Below the pieces are notes generated by a model. That model made no database searches and was not told the origin of the DNA. It worked only from the letters and a program-made list of their open reading frames with translations. The translations under genes were made by a program, and so were the position numbers. A stretch of DNA of 64,000 nucleotides from the NCBI RefSeq assembly GCF_031626495.1, contig NZ_JAMQOJ010000005.1, positions 248,001-312,000 of the forward strand, read 5' to 3'. Positions 1-8,806 of this stretch are shown here, piece after piece (the stretch's first letter is position 1; each line of letters begins with the position of its first letter). The stretch comes from Natrinema sp031626495. GTDB taxonomy: Archaea; Halobacteriota; Halobacteria; Halobacteriales; Natrialbaceae.

Positions 1-188
1 ACACCCGCGACAAGGTCGATCCGCGAACCCTCCGAGAACACGCGATACTGACGGCGCTGCTCGTCCGCGAACTCGCGACGCGGGACGTCCCCCGCGTCGA
101 CGAGGACGAGCTCCGCGAGCAGTTGCGAGAGCAGGAGTACGAACCGGGTATGCGGGCGGCGGCCATCTGGCCGGACGAGTGGCGGTAG
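1..188 (+). CDS. C-terminal end of an unidentified protein (5' end outside the window)
   Basis: The frame that stops at the TAG at 186-188 is open back to the left edge and gives 61 visible residues. It is Arg/Glu-rich and probably helical, contains a LLVRELATRD stretch and ends in IWPDEWR. Codons show the GC-rich third positions expected of a real gene here. The visible part has no recognisable motif and I cannot name a family. The next gene is convergent. Confidence 0.55.
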   Translation, partial: TRDKVDPRTLREHAILTALLVRELATRDVPRVDEDELREQLREQEYEPGMRAAAIWPDEWR

Positions 189-261
189 GTAACGGACACT
201 GATCAGCGATCGGTTCGGCGCTCGCCGTCGCCCGGAGACGGGGAGTATTCGCTCGAGCGGG

Positions 262-1407
262 CTACCCGGTGCGGTTCGCTCCGGGAGCGCCCTCGGCGGT
301 GATCTCGATGCTCGTCTCGGTGACGGCGGTCACTTTGCCGTCGATGGAAGCGTGGTGCGGCACGCCGATCCCGTTCGACGGGGGAGTCGCGACGACCGCT
401 CCGGTTTCGACGCCGTCTCCGGGTTCCACGGCGGGAACACCGGGACTGACCGTCCCTTCGAAGTCCGGGTTCGTGACCAGCGGGATGCGAACGACATCCG
501 GTTCGATCGTCGCCGTCGGTTCAGTCTCCGTCGGTCCGGCCGTCCAGTCGCGCGACTCGAGCACGTCGATCCGGCCGTCGCCGAGCGTGTTGTCCGCGAC
601 GGTCGATTCGGAAAGCACCAGGAGCCCGTTCGTCGACTTGTCGACCGCGAACTCGTCCGCCGACGTCTCGATCTCGAAACACCAGCCGGGACCGCCGGAC
701 GCGAGCACCGCGTCCGACGGAAGCTCGTCCGGCGGGCGGCCCGCGGCCGACAGGAGCTCGCTCGCGGGCGTCCCGATCGGAACCTCGAGGAACCGGTGTC
801 TCGGGACGGCCCCGTCCACGTGGACGTACGTGTGCGTGACTGGCGTTCCGTCGGTCAACGCCCGGTAGACGTTGGCCATCGTTTCGGTGTTCTGGACGAG
901 CCAGCCGCGATCGGTCGGCAGGTCGCTACCGACCACGGTGTCGGCGACGACGTCGAGGAGGACGCTCTCCATTCCGTACTGGTATCGAGCGTCCGTGTAG
1001 GCGAAGACGACGCCGGACTGGTCTTCGGCGTCGAGCGGAAGCTCGTCCGGTGGCACCACCGTCCCGCCGGTCTCGGCTTCCAGTTCGGTCATGTGTTCGT
1101 CCCGATCCGTCCACTTGGCGCTGACCACCACGGCTTCGAACGCGTCCTCGAGCAGGGCGTCGAAGAGCGACGCGAACTCGGCCGCTCGGGACCGCCCGAG
1201 CCACTTGTCGACGAAGAAGTTTGGTTCGCTCTCCTGATGGTTCACCAGCAGATAGTCCGTCGAGGCCACCCGCTCCCACTTCGCGTAGGACGGGAACCCG
1301 GCGCCACCCGCACCCGCGATACCGGCGTTTCGAACGCGTTCGACGCCGCCGTCCCGCACCGCCGGTAGAGCCGATAGCCGATCGGGCCGAAGTACCTCTC
1401 GTGGCAT
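262..1407 (-). CDS. RnfC/NADH dehydrogenase 51 kDa-like protein with SLBB domain
   Basis: This 381-residue protein has a glycine-rich segment near residue 30 (GIAGAGGAGFPSYAKWE) that matches the start of the RnfC/NuoF flavin-nucleotide fold, followed by an acidic patch (NHQESEPNFF). A segment near residues 190-225 (THTYVHVDGAVPRHRFLEVPIG) resembles the soluble-ligand-binding beta-grasp (SLBB) domain. The C-terminus resembles a biotinyl/RnfC N-type hairpin (PGDGVETGAVVATP). The CxxC iron-sulfur motifs of true RnfC or NuoF are not visible, so it may be an electron-transfer relative rather than an Rnf subunit. No other Rnf or Nuo genes are nearby. ATG start; a TATA-like TATAAAAG (minus strand) lies at about 1466-1473. 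Confidence 0.7.
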   Translation of the reverse strand: MPREVLRPDRLSALPAVRDGGVERVRNAGIAGAGGAGFPSYAKWERVASTDYLLVNHQESEPNFFVDKWLGRSRAAEFASLFDALLEDAFEAVVVSAKWTDRDEHMTELEAETGGTVVPPDELPLDAEDQSGVVFAYTDARYQYGMESVLLDVVADTVVGSDLPTDRGWLVQNTETMANVYRALTDGTPVTHTYVHVDGAVPRHRFLEVPIGTPASELLSAAGRPPDELPSDAVLASGGPGWCFEIETSADEFAVDKSTNGLLVLSESTVADNTLGDGRIDVLESRDWTAGPTETEPTATIEPDVVRIPLVTNPDFEGTVSPGVPAVEPGDGVETGAVVATPPSNGIGVPHHASIDGKVTAVTETSIEITAEGAPGANRTG

Positions 1408-1537
1408 GACGACTACACCTACGCGTCGACCGCGAGTACGAATTCTGCCGCGTGCGTGAGGCTTCTTTTATACCCCGGTTGGGATAGTATCACAGTGTCG
1501 CGGATAAAGACGACGAACTCCGTATTCCGGGGTCGCC

Positions 1538-2374
1538 TCATCGAATTCCGTCGGCCACCTGCCCGGCCACCCGCGCGTCCGTTCGTCGGTCGATTCGGCG
1601 GCGTTCGAAGACGGCTCGAGCGCTGGCGGCTGCCTCCTCGTCGGTCTCGAAGGTAAGGTCCGGGTACTGCACGTCGGTCAGCACCAGCGGCTCCGGCGGA
1701 GCGGGCGCGATCCCCTCGTGACCGGGGAGCGGTTCGGACGCGAGGGCGCGGTCGATCTTCGCGAGCGGTTCGTCGCCGGTTCCCACGTCGCGAGCCAGCG
1801 ACACCAGCCGGCGGACGAGTTCGCGGGCGAACCCGCCGGCGCTGACGGTGCAGACGAGATAGTCGCCCTCGCGGCGAACATCGAGCGACGGCGAACGCTC
1901 GGTGTTGCGGTCGTCCGGCGTCAGGTTGTGGAAATCGTGGGTCCCAGAAAGCGCCTCGCAGGCGGCGCGGAACCGATCGTCGTCGATAGAACGGGCCGCG
2001 CGATCGCTTTCGTCGGCGGGCGCGTACAGGTGATACGTGTAGACGCGGCGGTTGGCGTGGTGGGTCGCGTGGAACCCCGCTGGCGCGTCGGCCACCGCCC
2101 ACGCCCGAACGTCGGCCGGTAGTTCGGCGTTCAGCGCCCGCGGTGCGAGCCAGTCGGGTGCCTCGAGCGCGATCGTCTGGGCGAGCGCGGAGACGCCCGC
2201 GTCGGTGCGACCCGCGGCGGCGTAACCGTCGGGTTTGTCGGCATCGGGAGCGAGAACGTCGAGCGCGCGGCAGGCATCGAAGATCGCCTCCTCGACGGTG
2301 GGGACGTCGGGCTGGCGCTGAAAGCCGTGGTAACTCGTCCCGTCGTAGGCGATCCGGAACGCGCGGTGTACCAT
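1538..2374 (-). CDS. truA: tRNA pseudouridine synthase A (TruA family)
   Basis: TruA converts uridines in the tRNA anticodon arm (positions 38-40 in bacteria) to pseudouridine. The 278-residue product begins with the family signature RIAYDGTSYHGFQRQP and carries the catalytic-aspartate motif GRTDAGVSA near residue 57. The C-terminal half has the conserved HDFHNLT and FARELVRRLV segments. Length fits archaeal TruA. The ATG start is well placed and a TATA-like GTATAAC (minus strand, about 2408-2414) lies roughly 37 bases upstream. It appears to be a single-gene unit, divergent from the GH43 gene. Confidence 0.93.
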   Translation of the reverse strand: MVHRAFRIAYDGTSYHGFQRQPDVPTVEEAIFDACRALDVLAPDADKPDGYAAAGRTDAGVSALAQTIALEAPDWLAPRALNAELPADVRAWAVADAPAGFHATHHANRRVYTYHLYAPADESDRAARSIDDDRFRAACEALSGTHDFHNLTPDDRNTERSPSLDVRREGDYLVCTVSAGGFARELVRRLVSLARDVGTGDEPLAKIDRALASEPLPGHEGIAPAPPEPLVLTDVQYPDLTFETDEEAAASARAVFERRRIDRRTDARVAGQVADGIR

Positions 2375-2546
2375 TGGGTCTCGAGTCGACCCAGCGCGGC
2401 CAGCGAGTTATACCGATCGCTGTGGTGACGGCGGCCCGGCGCTCGAAACAGCAGCCGGTGACCAGGTGCGTAGAACGGGGCGATGGGGAGAGACGACGTG
2501 ATCGGGACGAGAGTGCCCGAATCCGACACCACTTATTTGGGTTCAG

Positions 2547-3707
2547 ATGAGCGGAACGAGGCTATTGGTCGCGGGAAGCGTGTGCTGTGCTAGCGTGCTC
2601 GATACTCACGACCGCACGGACACGGAGCGACGGAGCGTCCTGAAAACGATCGGAGCCGGCGCGCTCACGACTGCGGGTACGGTCGCGACGAGCGGGTCCG
2701 CGACCGCCGACGCCAGTTGGACCCACTATCACAACCCCGTTGGCCCGGTCGGGTTCGGTGACGTGACCGCCATTCAGGCCGATGACGGCACTTACTACGC
2801 GTACGGGACCGAAACGCCGAACGACATCGTTCCGATAGCGACCTCGGACGACCTCGTGGACTGGACGTACATCGATTCGGCACTCGACAGTTACCCCGAC
2901 TGGCGCGACAACCCCGACGCCGGCGTATGGGCGCCCGATATCAACTACTACAACGGACAGTACTACCTCTACTACTCCTACTCGACGTGGGGAAGCGCCA
3001 ACAACCCCGGAATCGGCCTTGCGACTGCCGACTCGCCGGACGGTCCGTTCGAGGATCAGGGGCCGGTGTTCAGGGCCGAGGACCTCGAAATGACCAACTG
3101 CATCGATTCGGAGTTTCGCGTCGTCGACGGGGTGCCGTATCTCGTATGGGGAAGCCGGTACGGGATTCACGGCGTCGAACTCACGAGCGACGGCACGGAT
3201 TACGTCCCGGGAACGACGTTCCACCTCGCCGGCGACAAACGCGAGGGCGGGATGATCGTCCGCGAGAACGGCTACTACTACCTGTTCTACTCGACCGGCC
3301 ACTGCTGTGAGGGCTCCGACAGCACCTATGAGATCGAGGTCGGCCGATCCGAGTCATTCTTCGGCTCCTACTACAACCAGACCGGGACCGACCTGCGCGA
3401 CCTGAACGAACACTGCAGCGGCGTGGCGATCCTCGAGGGAACGAACGAGTTCATCGGTCCGGGCCACAACACCGCGATTCAGGACGAGAACGGCGACTGG
3501 TGGATGCTCTACCACGTCGAGGCCACGGCAGACCGGGAAGACCGCACGATGATGATCGATCGAATCCGGGGGGAAAACGGCTGGCCGGTCGTCGCTTGCG
3601 ATGGAACGCCGAGTACGCAGAGCCCGATGCCTGGCACCGGCAGCTACGACTGCGACAGCGCTACCGACGGTTCCGAAATCGGCGAGAGGCTGTTCGATCT
3701 GCTGTAA
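2547..3707 (+). CDS. Secreted glycoside hydrolase family 43 (arabinanase/xylosidase-like), Tat signal
   Basis: This is a five-bladed propeller glycosidase of the GH43 type, probably acting on arabinose- or xylose-containing plant polysaccharide outside the cell. A twin-arginine signal (ERRSVLKTIGAGALTTAG) precedes the mature domain. GH43 landmarks are visible: GFGDVTAIQADDGTYYAYGT (likely general base Asp), VWAPDINYYNGQYYLYYS (Asp that tunes the acid), and KREGGMIVRENGYYYLFYS (likely acid Glu). Near the C-terminus GPGHNTAI is typical. The start is uncertain. The ATG at 2547 puts 16 extra residues before a possible GTG at 2595, and the TTATTT box at 2533-2538 would place transcription initiation after 2547, so GTG at 2580 or 2595 fits promoter and Tat geometry better. 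No sugar transporter or other glycosidase is adjacent. Confidence 0.85.
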   Translation: MSGTRLLVAGSVCCASVLDTHDRTDTERRSVLKTIGAGALTTAGTVATSGSATADASWTHYHNPVGPVGFGDVTAIQADDGTYYAYGTETPNDIVPIATSDDLVDWTYIDSALDSYPDWRDNPDAGVWAPDINYYNGQYYLYYSYSTWGSANNPGIGLATADSPDGPFEDQGPVFRAEDLEMTNCIDSEFRVVDGVPYLVWGSRYGIHGVELTSDGTDYVPGTTFHLAGDKREGGMIVRENGYYYLFYSTGHCCEGSDSTYEIEVGRSESFFGSYYNQTGTDLRDLNEHCSGVAILEGTNEFIGPGHNTAIQDENGDWWMLYHVEATADREDRTMMIDRIRGENGWPVVACDGTPSTQSPMPGTGSYDCDSATDGSEIGERLFDLL

Positions 3708-3854
3708 CGGGACGAGAGCGACTCGCTAACGGCGGAGCACGGTACCGGCGTCCAGCGTTCGCTGGTCTGTGCCCTCACCCCCGATCCACGGGTTCGCCCC
3801 GCTCGAGGTGCTCGGTGTCGCAGGCGGGTCGATTCGAGAGACACTGCGGACGAC

Positions 3855-4376
3855 TTACGGTTCGGCGTCGTGATCGAACCGGTCGTGATCGGGCTCGTGA
3901 ACGTCGAACTCGTCGGTTCCCGATTCGCCGATATCGTCGTTATCGATATCGAACGCGTCGGTCTCGAGCGACGAGCCATCGGCGCTGATGGCGCCCTCCT
4001 GAACCTCGATGGTGACGCCGTCCTCGTCCGACGACATGCCGAGTAACTGGCCGGTCGCCGACTCCACTTCCTGGTTGACTGACCAGACGAACCGCAGGAC
4101 TGACTCGAGTTCGGTGCCGGCCTCGTGGACGCCCCGCTTGGGCGAGAGTTCGCCCATACTCCGTGCGCCCTCGGGGTGGAGGTACTGAATCGGGTGGTCG
4201 TTGGGGACCTCGCGGAGGTCGACGTCGAACGACCAGAGGTACGGGAGGGCCTGAAGGGCGTAGCCCTGCGGTTTCGGTGCTCTTCGCCCGACGGCGCTCA
4301 GAGCGATGGTCTTTGCCGTCGATTCGCCGTCGGTGTCGAAGTAGACGCCGGGGACGCGCGGGATGGATACTCGCAT
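3855..4376 (-). CDS. Conserved haloarchaeal hypothetical protein
   Basis: The 173-residue product starts at the ATG at 4376 (MRVSIPRVPGVYFDTDG); an upstream in-frame start at 4412 adds 12 unlikely residues. The N-terminal 90 residues are compact (VPGVYFDTDGESTAKTIALSAVG) with aromatic and proline positions suggesting a small globular domain. The C-terminal 60 residues are extremely acidic and low in complexity (DAFDIDNDDIGESG). I recognise no catalytic or binding motif and no family with a known role. A TATA-like TATAAAAC (minus strand, about 4430-4437) lies upstream. Confidence 0.65.
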   Translation of the reverse strand: MRVSIPRVPGVYFDTDGESTAKTIALSAVGRRAPKPQGYALQALPYLWSFDVDLREVPNDHPIQYLHPEGARSMGELSPKRGVHEAGTELESVLRFVWSVNQEVESATGQLLGMSSDEDGVTIEVQEGAISADGSSLETDAFDIDNDDIGESGTDEFDVHEPDHDRFDHDAEP

Positions 4377-4478
4377 ACCCGTGAGAGGAACCGGGAACGG
4401 GTGAGTCCGCACCCGGCACTCCCAGCCTCGTTTTATAGGGGGCTGCCGGGTCCGATCGTCCGCTCCCCGCCACCGCTA

Positions 4479-5222
4479 TCAGTGGAAGGTGTCCGCGAAC
4501 TTATCCCGGCGGTTGATATCGAGTTCGCTGATGCTCGAGCCCCCGCGGCTCGCGGCGAAGCGGATCGCCTGGGCGACCTCCTCGGGTTCGGTGACCTCTC
4601 CCTCGTCGAACCGCTCGGAGAAGCTCTCGCCGTAGGCCGCTCCGAACTCGGAGCGAACCTCCGCCGGGTTGACGATCGTGATGCCGATATCGTCGTCGCC
4701 GACCTGCGCCGCGAGGCTCTTGGCGAAGCCCCGGACCCACCACTTCGTGGCGGCGTAAACCGGGTTGGACGGCCGCGGGTGTCGGCCGGCGAAGCTGGCG
4801 ACGAAGATCAGGTGGCCGTCACGCTCGCGAACGTGGGGGATCGCCGCCCGCGTCGCGTAGAAGACGCCGTCGACGTTGGTCTCCTGCATCGTCTCGTAGT
4901 CGTCGGTCGACAGCGACTCGACCTCGCCCCCGCGGGCCAGTCCCGCGTTGTTCACCAGCACGTCGATCCCGCCGTACCGCTCGACGGTCGCCTCGAGGAG
5001 CGCGTCGACGTCTCCCTCCTCGCGGACGTCCGTCGGCACGACCAGCGTCTCGACGCCGTGGCTCGTCTCGAGATCGTCCGCGATCTCGTTCAATCGGTCC
5101 TCGCTGCGCGCCGCGAGGACGACGTTCGCGCCCGCGGCCGCGAGTTCGCGGCAAGTCGCCGCGCCGATGCCGGTGCTCGCGCCCGTGACGATCGCCGTTT
5201 TCTGCTCGAGTGAGTTCGTCAT
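4479..5222 (-). CDS. Short-chain dehydrogenase/reductase (SDR)
   Basis: This is a classical SDR of 247 residues that should catalyse NAD(P)-dependent oxidation or reduction of an unidentified alcohol or carbonyl. It has the cofactor motif TGASTGIG at residue 14, the DVREEGD acidic turn, the NNAG motif near residue 92, a catalytic serine in FVASFAGRH, and YAATK (Tyr-x3-Lys) near residue 157. An Arg at the end of the second strand (AARSEDR) suggests a preference for NADP. It stands alone between unrelated genes, so substrate cannot be inferred. Confidence 0.88.
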   Translation of the reverse strand: MTNSLEQKTAIVTGASTGIGAATCRELAAAGANVVLAARSEDRLNEIADDLETSHGVETLVVPTDVREEGDVDALLEATVERYGGIDVLVNNAGLARGGEVESLSTDDYETMQETNVDGVFYATRAAIPHVRERDGHLIFVASFAGRHPRPSNPVYAATKWWVRGFAKSLAAQVGDDDIGITIVNPAEVRSEFGAAYGESFSERFDEGEVTEPEEVAQAIRFAASRGGSSISELDINRRDKFADTFH

Positions 5223-5313
5223 CGGTCGACGGCTAGACGGGCAGCGACCTAAAATCGAGGGTCGCGGATCGTGAGGTCGGCGAACCGCCCGAAACGGAGA
5301 CGGAATCGGCGCC

Positions 5314-6843
5314 TCAGTAGTCCTCGAGGTCGTACAGTTCGCCGTACTTCTCGGTGACGTACTCGAGGAAGGGATCGGCGGTCAGCTCCTCGCCGGTGGC
5401 GCGTTCGATCAGGTCGGGCGTGACGTAGCGCTTGCCGTGCTGATGAACGTTCTCGCGGAGCCAGCCGTTGAGTTCGTCGAACTCGCCCTCGTGGATCTGG
5501 TCGTCGAACTCGCCGCGGTCGGCTTCGGCGGCGGCGTACAACTGCGCGGCGAGCACCGAGCCCAGCGAGTACGTCGAGAAGTAGCCGAAGTCGCCGTGAG
5601 ACCAGTGGATGTCCTGCAGGCAGCCCTCCGCGTCGGTCTCGGGGCGCACGCCGAGGTACTCCTCGTACTTGTCGTTCCAGACCTCGGGCACCTCCGAGAC
5701 CTCGAGGTCGCCCCGAATCAGATCGCGCTCGATCTCGAAGCGGATCACGATGTGGAGGTGGTAGGTGAGTTCGTCCGCCTCGACCCGGATGAGATTGTCG
5801 TCGTACACCTGATTGGCGGCCTCGTAGGCCTCCTCGGGCGACACGTCCTCGAGTTCGGCGAACCGCTCGCGGGCGATCGGGAGGAAGTGCTCCCAGAAGG
5901 GACGGGAGCGGCCGACGTGGTTCTCCCAGAGCCGCGATTGCGATTCGTGGACCGAGAGATCACGGGCTTCCCCCAGCGGCGTCCCGTACCCGTCGTCCGG
6001 GAGTCCGAGGGTGTAGTTGGCGTGACCGAACTCGTGGATCGTGGAAGTGATCGATCCCAGCAGGTCGTCCTCCTCGAACCGGGTCGTCACGCGCGCGTCG
6101 AACTGTGTCCCCGAGGAGAACGGGTGCGGCGCGGTGTCGAGTCGGCCGCGTTCCCAGTCGTAACCGAGCGAATCCAGTACGTCGCGCGCGAGAGCCTCCT
6201 GATCGTCGTCGTCGAACTCGCCCGTGAAGGCGTCCGTGGCGAGCTCCGCGTCGCTCTCTTGAACGGCCTCGATCAGCGGGACGAGCTCCTCGCGTAGCCG
6301 CTCGAGCACGCGCTCGGCGGTCTCGAGGTCGATGTACGGCTCGTAGTCCGCAAAGAGCACGGCGTAGGGATCGGCGTCGGGGTCGATGTGCTCCGCGTAC
6401 TCGCGTTTGAGGGCGACCAGCTTCTCGAGGGTCGGCGCGAACTCCTCGAAGTCGTCCTCCTCGCGGGCCTGCTTCCACGTGGGATGGGCGTTCGAGGCCG
6501 TCGCGGAGATTTCCTCGACGAGTTCCTGGGGAACGCTCGTCTCGCGGTCGTACTTCCGGCGGACCTCGCGGACGACCGCGGCCCGCTCGTCGGTCAGGTC
6601 CTCGCCTTCTAACTGCTCGAGCAACTCGCCGGTCTCGTCGTCGGTTAGCAGTTCGTGACTGAGCGAGGACAGCGTCGAGAGCTGCTGTGCGCGGGCGGGG
6701 GTTCCCTCGTCGGGCATCACGACCTCCTGATCCCACTGGAGGATGCCGGCGGCGTTGCCGACGTTCGAGATGCGCTTGACTCGCCGTTCGAACTGCTCGT
6801 AGGTGTCGGCCTCGGCGTCACCGGGGGCCTGATCGGTCGCCAT
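5314..6843 (-). CDS. M32 family metallocarboxypeptidase (carboxypeptidase Taq type)
   Basis: The enzyme removes C-terminal residues from peptides using one metal ion, and is probably cytoplasmic because no signal peptide is present. The 509-residue length is that of carboxypeptidase Taq/Pfu. The zinc site is HEFGH near residue 267, preceded by STI and followed by the expected downstream glutamate region (SVHESQSRLWENHVGRS). The HLHIVIRFEIERDLI and DIHWSHGDFGYFSTYSLG segments are also characteristic of M32. The ATG start at 6843 matches the usual N-terminus (YEQFERRVKRISNVG). Confidence 0.92.
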   Translation of the reverse strand: MATDQAPGDAEADTYEQFERRVKRISNVGNAAGILQWDQEVVMPDEGTPARAQQLSTLSSLSHELLTDDETGELLEQLEGEDLTDERAAVVREVRRKYDRETSVPQELVEEISATASNAHPTWKQAREEDDFEEFAPTLEKLVALKREYAEHIDPDADPYAVLFADYEPYIDLETAERVLERLREELVPLIEAVQESDAELATDAFTGEFDDDDQEALARDVLDSLGYDWERGRLDTAPHPFSSGTQFDARVTTRFEEDDLLGSITSTIHEFGHANYTLGLPDDGYGTPLGEARDLSVHESQSRLWENHVGRSRPFWEHFLPIARERFAELEDVSPEEAYEAANQVYDDNLIRVEADELTYHLHIVIRFEIERDLIRGDLEVSEVPEVWNDKYEEYLGVRPETDAEGCLQDIHWSHGDFGYFSTYSLGSVLAAQLYAAAEADRGEFDDQIHEGEFDELNGWLRENVHQHGKRYVTPDLIERATGEELTADPFLEYVTEKYGELYDLEDY

Positions 6844-7159
6844 GTTCGTCTCGTTCGACCGGACGCTGTATCAACGTCTGGGTTCCGGACACCGCGAGCG
6901 TCGGACTCCCCCTCGAACCACGGACGCCGGGGAGAGACGATTCGGTCCCGTGTCAGTCCCGAACTGCCGGTCGCGCGTCGATGGTCAGCGGCGCGGGGAG
7001 CGACGCGGGGCAGGCGAACGTCTCGAGCGTCGAGAGGGTCGAACCGTCGTCGGGACGGCCTCGGAAACCGTTGCGTCGGAGGAACGCAGAATCCATGATA
7101 GCCGTATAGAACGTGCAAGCAGCGGGCTGTTCCGCCGGGTCGACGTACGACGGGGTGTC
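6844..7159. other. Intergenic region between divergent carboxypeptidase and membrane-protein genes
   Basis: The 316 bases contain open frames on both strands, but all encode Arg/Ser-rich translations without the acidic bias of this genome, so I call none of them genes. The region must carry the divergent promoters. A weak TATA-like sequence (CGTATAG, about 7104-7110) is the best candidate for the rightward gene. I see no repeat or RNA structure. Confidence 0.4.
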
Positions 7160-7528
7160 ATGGTCGCTACTTCACTCCTCGCGTCGCTCGTCGTGTTCCT
7201 CGTGAGCCTGCTGATCGGTGCGCTCGGCATCTACGCCGGCGCGCGAATTATCGTCGGTCGGACGAGCTACGATCACGCCATCGTCACCGCGTTGATCGGC
7301 GCGATCGTCTGGGCCATCGTCGGCTTCCTCGTCGGCTGGATCCCCCTCCTCGGGCCGTTGCTCGCCCTGCTGGCGTACGTCGCGGTGATCAACTGGCGGT
7401 ATCCCGGTGACTGGACCGCCGCGGCGATGATCGGGCTCGTCGCCTGGGTCACCGTCCTGATCGTCCTCTACGTCCTCGCCGCGCTCGGCGTCGCGAGCTT
7501 CGGCGCAGTCGGCGTCCCGGGCGTCTGA
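7160..7528 (+). CDS. Small multi-pass membrane protein, unknown function
   Basis: This 122-residue hydrophobic protein has about four predicted transmembrane helices (near residues 3-25, 38-62, 62-80 and 90-115). The ATG at 7160 is chosen because everything upstream in frame is arginine-rich and uncharged-poor, unlike a haloarchaeal protein. A GWIPLLGPLLALLAYVAVINWRYPG segment joins helices 2 and 3. I recognise no transporter motif. Neighbours are convergent or divergent, so there is no operon context. Confidence 0.7.
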   Translation: MVATSLLASLVVFLVSLLIGALGIYAGARIIVGRTSYDHAIVTALIGAIVWAIVGFLVGWIPLLGPLLALLAYVAVINWRYPGDWTAAAMIGLVAWVTVLIVLYVLAALGVASFGAVGVPGV

Positions 7529-7567
7529 TCGGCGGACCGACGCCGCCGCCGGCGTCCAGAAACGGCG

Positions 7568-8710
7568 TCATCGTGAAGTCGGCCACGTCTCCGCGATTCG
7601 CCGGTAGGTCTCTCGGCAGCGCTCGAGGACGGCGATCGAGACGCTCTCGTCGTCGGTGTGGGCCTCGCCGGGTTCGGAGGGGCCGTAGATCACACACTCG
7701 GTGCCGGCCGCCGAGAGCCAGCCCGCGTCGGTCGCGTGGGGTTTCGTCACGAGTTCCGGTGTGCCGTCTTGCGAATCGTCGGCAGCCGCGAGCACGGCCT
7801 CGGCGAAGGACTCGTCCGTACACTCCATCGGGGGCCAGTCCTGGTCGACCGTCCACTCGACCCCCTCGAGTGCGTCGACGCGCTCGAGGGGAGCGCGCTC
7901 GCCCGGCACCGTCCGTTCGTCGATCGTGAACTCACAGCGCGCCGGAACGACGTTCCACGCGGAGCCGCCCTCGATCTCGGTGACGGTGAGCCGCCCGTCG
8001 AGCGTCTCGCCGGCCACGTCGACCGACGGGAGCTCGAGCTCGCGCACGCGGTCGACGGCAGCCGTGGCCCGATAGATGGCGTTTTCGCCGGCGTCGGCCT
8101 CGCTGGCGTGGGCCGCGGTCCCGCGGGCGGTGATCGTGCTCCCGCGCCGGCCCTTGTGGGCGACGGCGACGTCGGTGACGTCCGGCCCGGAGTAGTTCGT
8201 CGATCCCTCGCCGACGATCGCGTAGTCGGGCGCGAATCCGTGGTCGATCGCGTGCTGCGAACCGACGCCGCCGGTCTCCTCGCCGACGAAGCTCGCGAAG
8301 ACGAGTTCACCCGCGGGATCGGCATCGCCGGACTGCGTCCGGCTGCTCGAGGTACTTCGTACCTCGCTATCGCGGAAGGCCAGCAGGGCGGCCGCGACCG
8401 CACCCTTCATGTCCGCCGTCCCGCGGCCGTAGAGGCGGCCGTCGCGTTCCTCGACGGCGTATTCGGTCGCGCCGTCCCCGTCCGCGTCGGCGACCTGCGA
8501 CTCGGCCGGTTCCACGACGTCGTGGTGGCCGACCAGCGCGAGCGACTCCTCGCCCGCTCCCTTTCGGGCGATCACGTTGCCGGCGTCGTCCCGCTGTACG
8601 TCGGCGTCGGTCTCGCGGCGCAGCCACTCCTCGAGGAAGTCGCCCGCGGCGGTCTCGTCCTCGTGGCTCGGAATCGAAACGAGGTCGCGCGTCAGATCGA
8701 CGAGAGTCAT
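7568..8710 (-). CDS. M20 family metallopeptidase/deacylase (ArgE/DapE-like)
   Basis: This is a 380-residue di-zinc amidohydrolase of the ArgE/DapE/CPG2 type. The first metal motif (LVGHHDVVEP, near residue 60) is followed by RGTADMKGAVAAALLAF (bridging Asp) and by VGEETGGVGSQHAI (catalytic Glu pair). The C-terminal histidine lies in GPSEPGEAHTDDESV. A serine-rich insertion (RSTSSSRTQSGDADPAGE) after residue 115 is unusual and may be a variable loop. Substrate could be N-acetylornithine, succinyl-diaminopimelate or a dipeptide; no biosynthetic neighbours decide this. Confidence 0.85.
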   Translation of the reverse strand: MTLVDLTRDLVSIPSHEDETAAGDFLEEWLRRETDADVQRDDAGNVIARKGAGEESLALVGHHDVVEPAESQVADADGDGATEYAVEERDGRLYGRGTADMKGAVAAALLAFRDSEVRSTSSSRTQSGDADPAGELVFASFVGEETGGVGSQHAIDHGFAPDYAIVGEGSTNYSGPDVTDVAVAHKGRRGSTITARGTAAHASEADAGENAIYRATAAVDRVRELELPSVDVAGETLDGRLTVTEIEGGSAWNVVPARCEFTIDERTVPGERAPLERVDALEGVEWTVDQDWPPMECTDESFAEAVLAAADDSQDGTPELVTKPHATDAGWLSAAGTECVIYGPSEPGEAHTDDESVSIAVLERCRETYRRIAETWPTSR

Positions 8711-8806
8711 AGCTGGCGTCTCGACGGCCGCGATGTTCAGTCCACCGGAAGGGGCGACCGCCGTCCAGCGGTTGTGGCCGGGATCACCGCGCGTCGGCGC
8801 TCCGGC

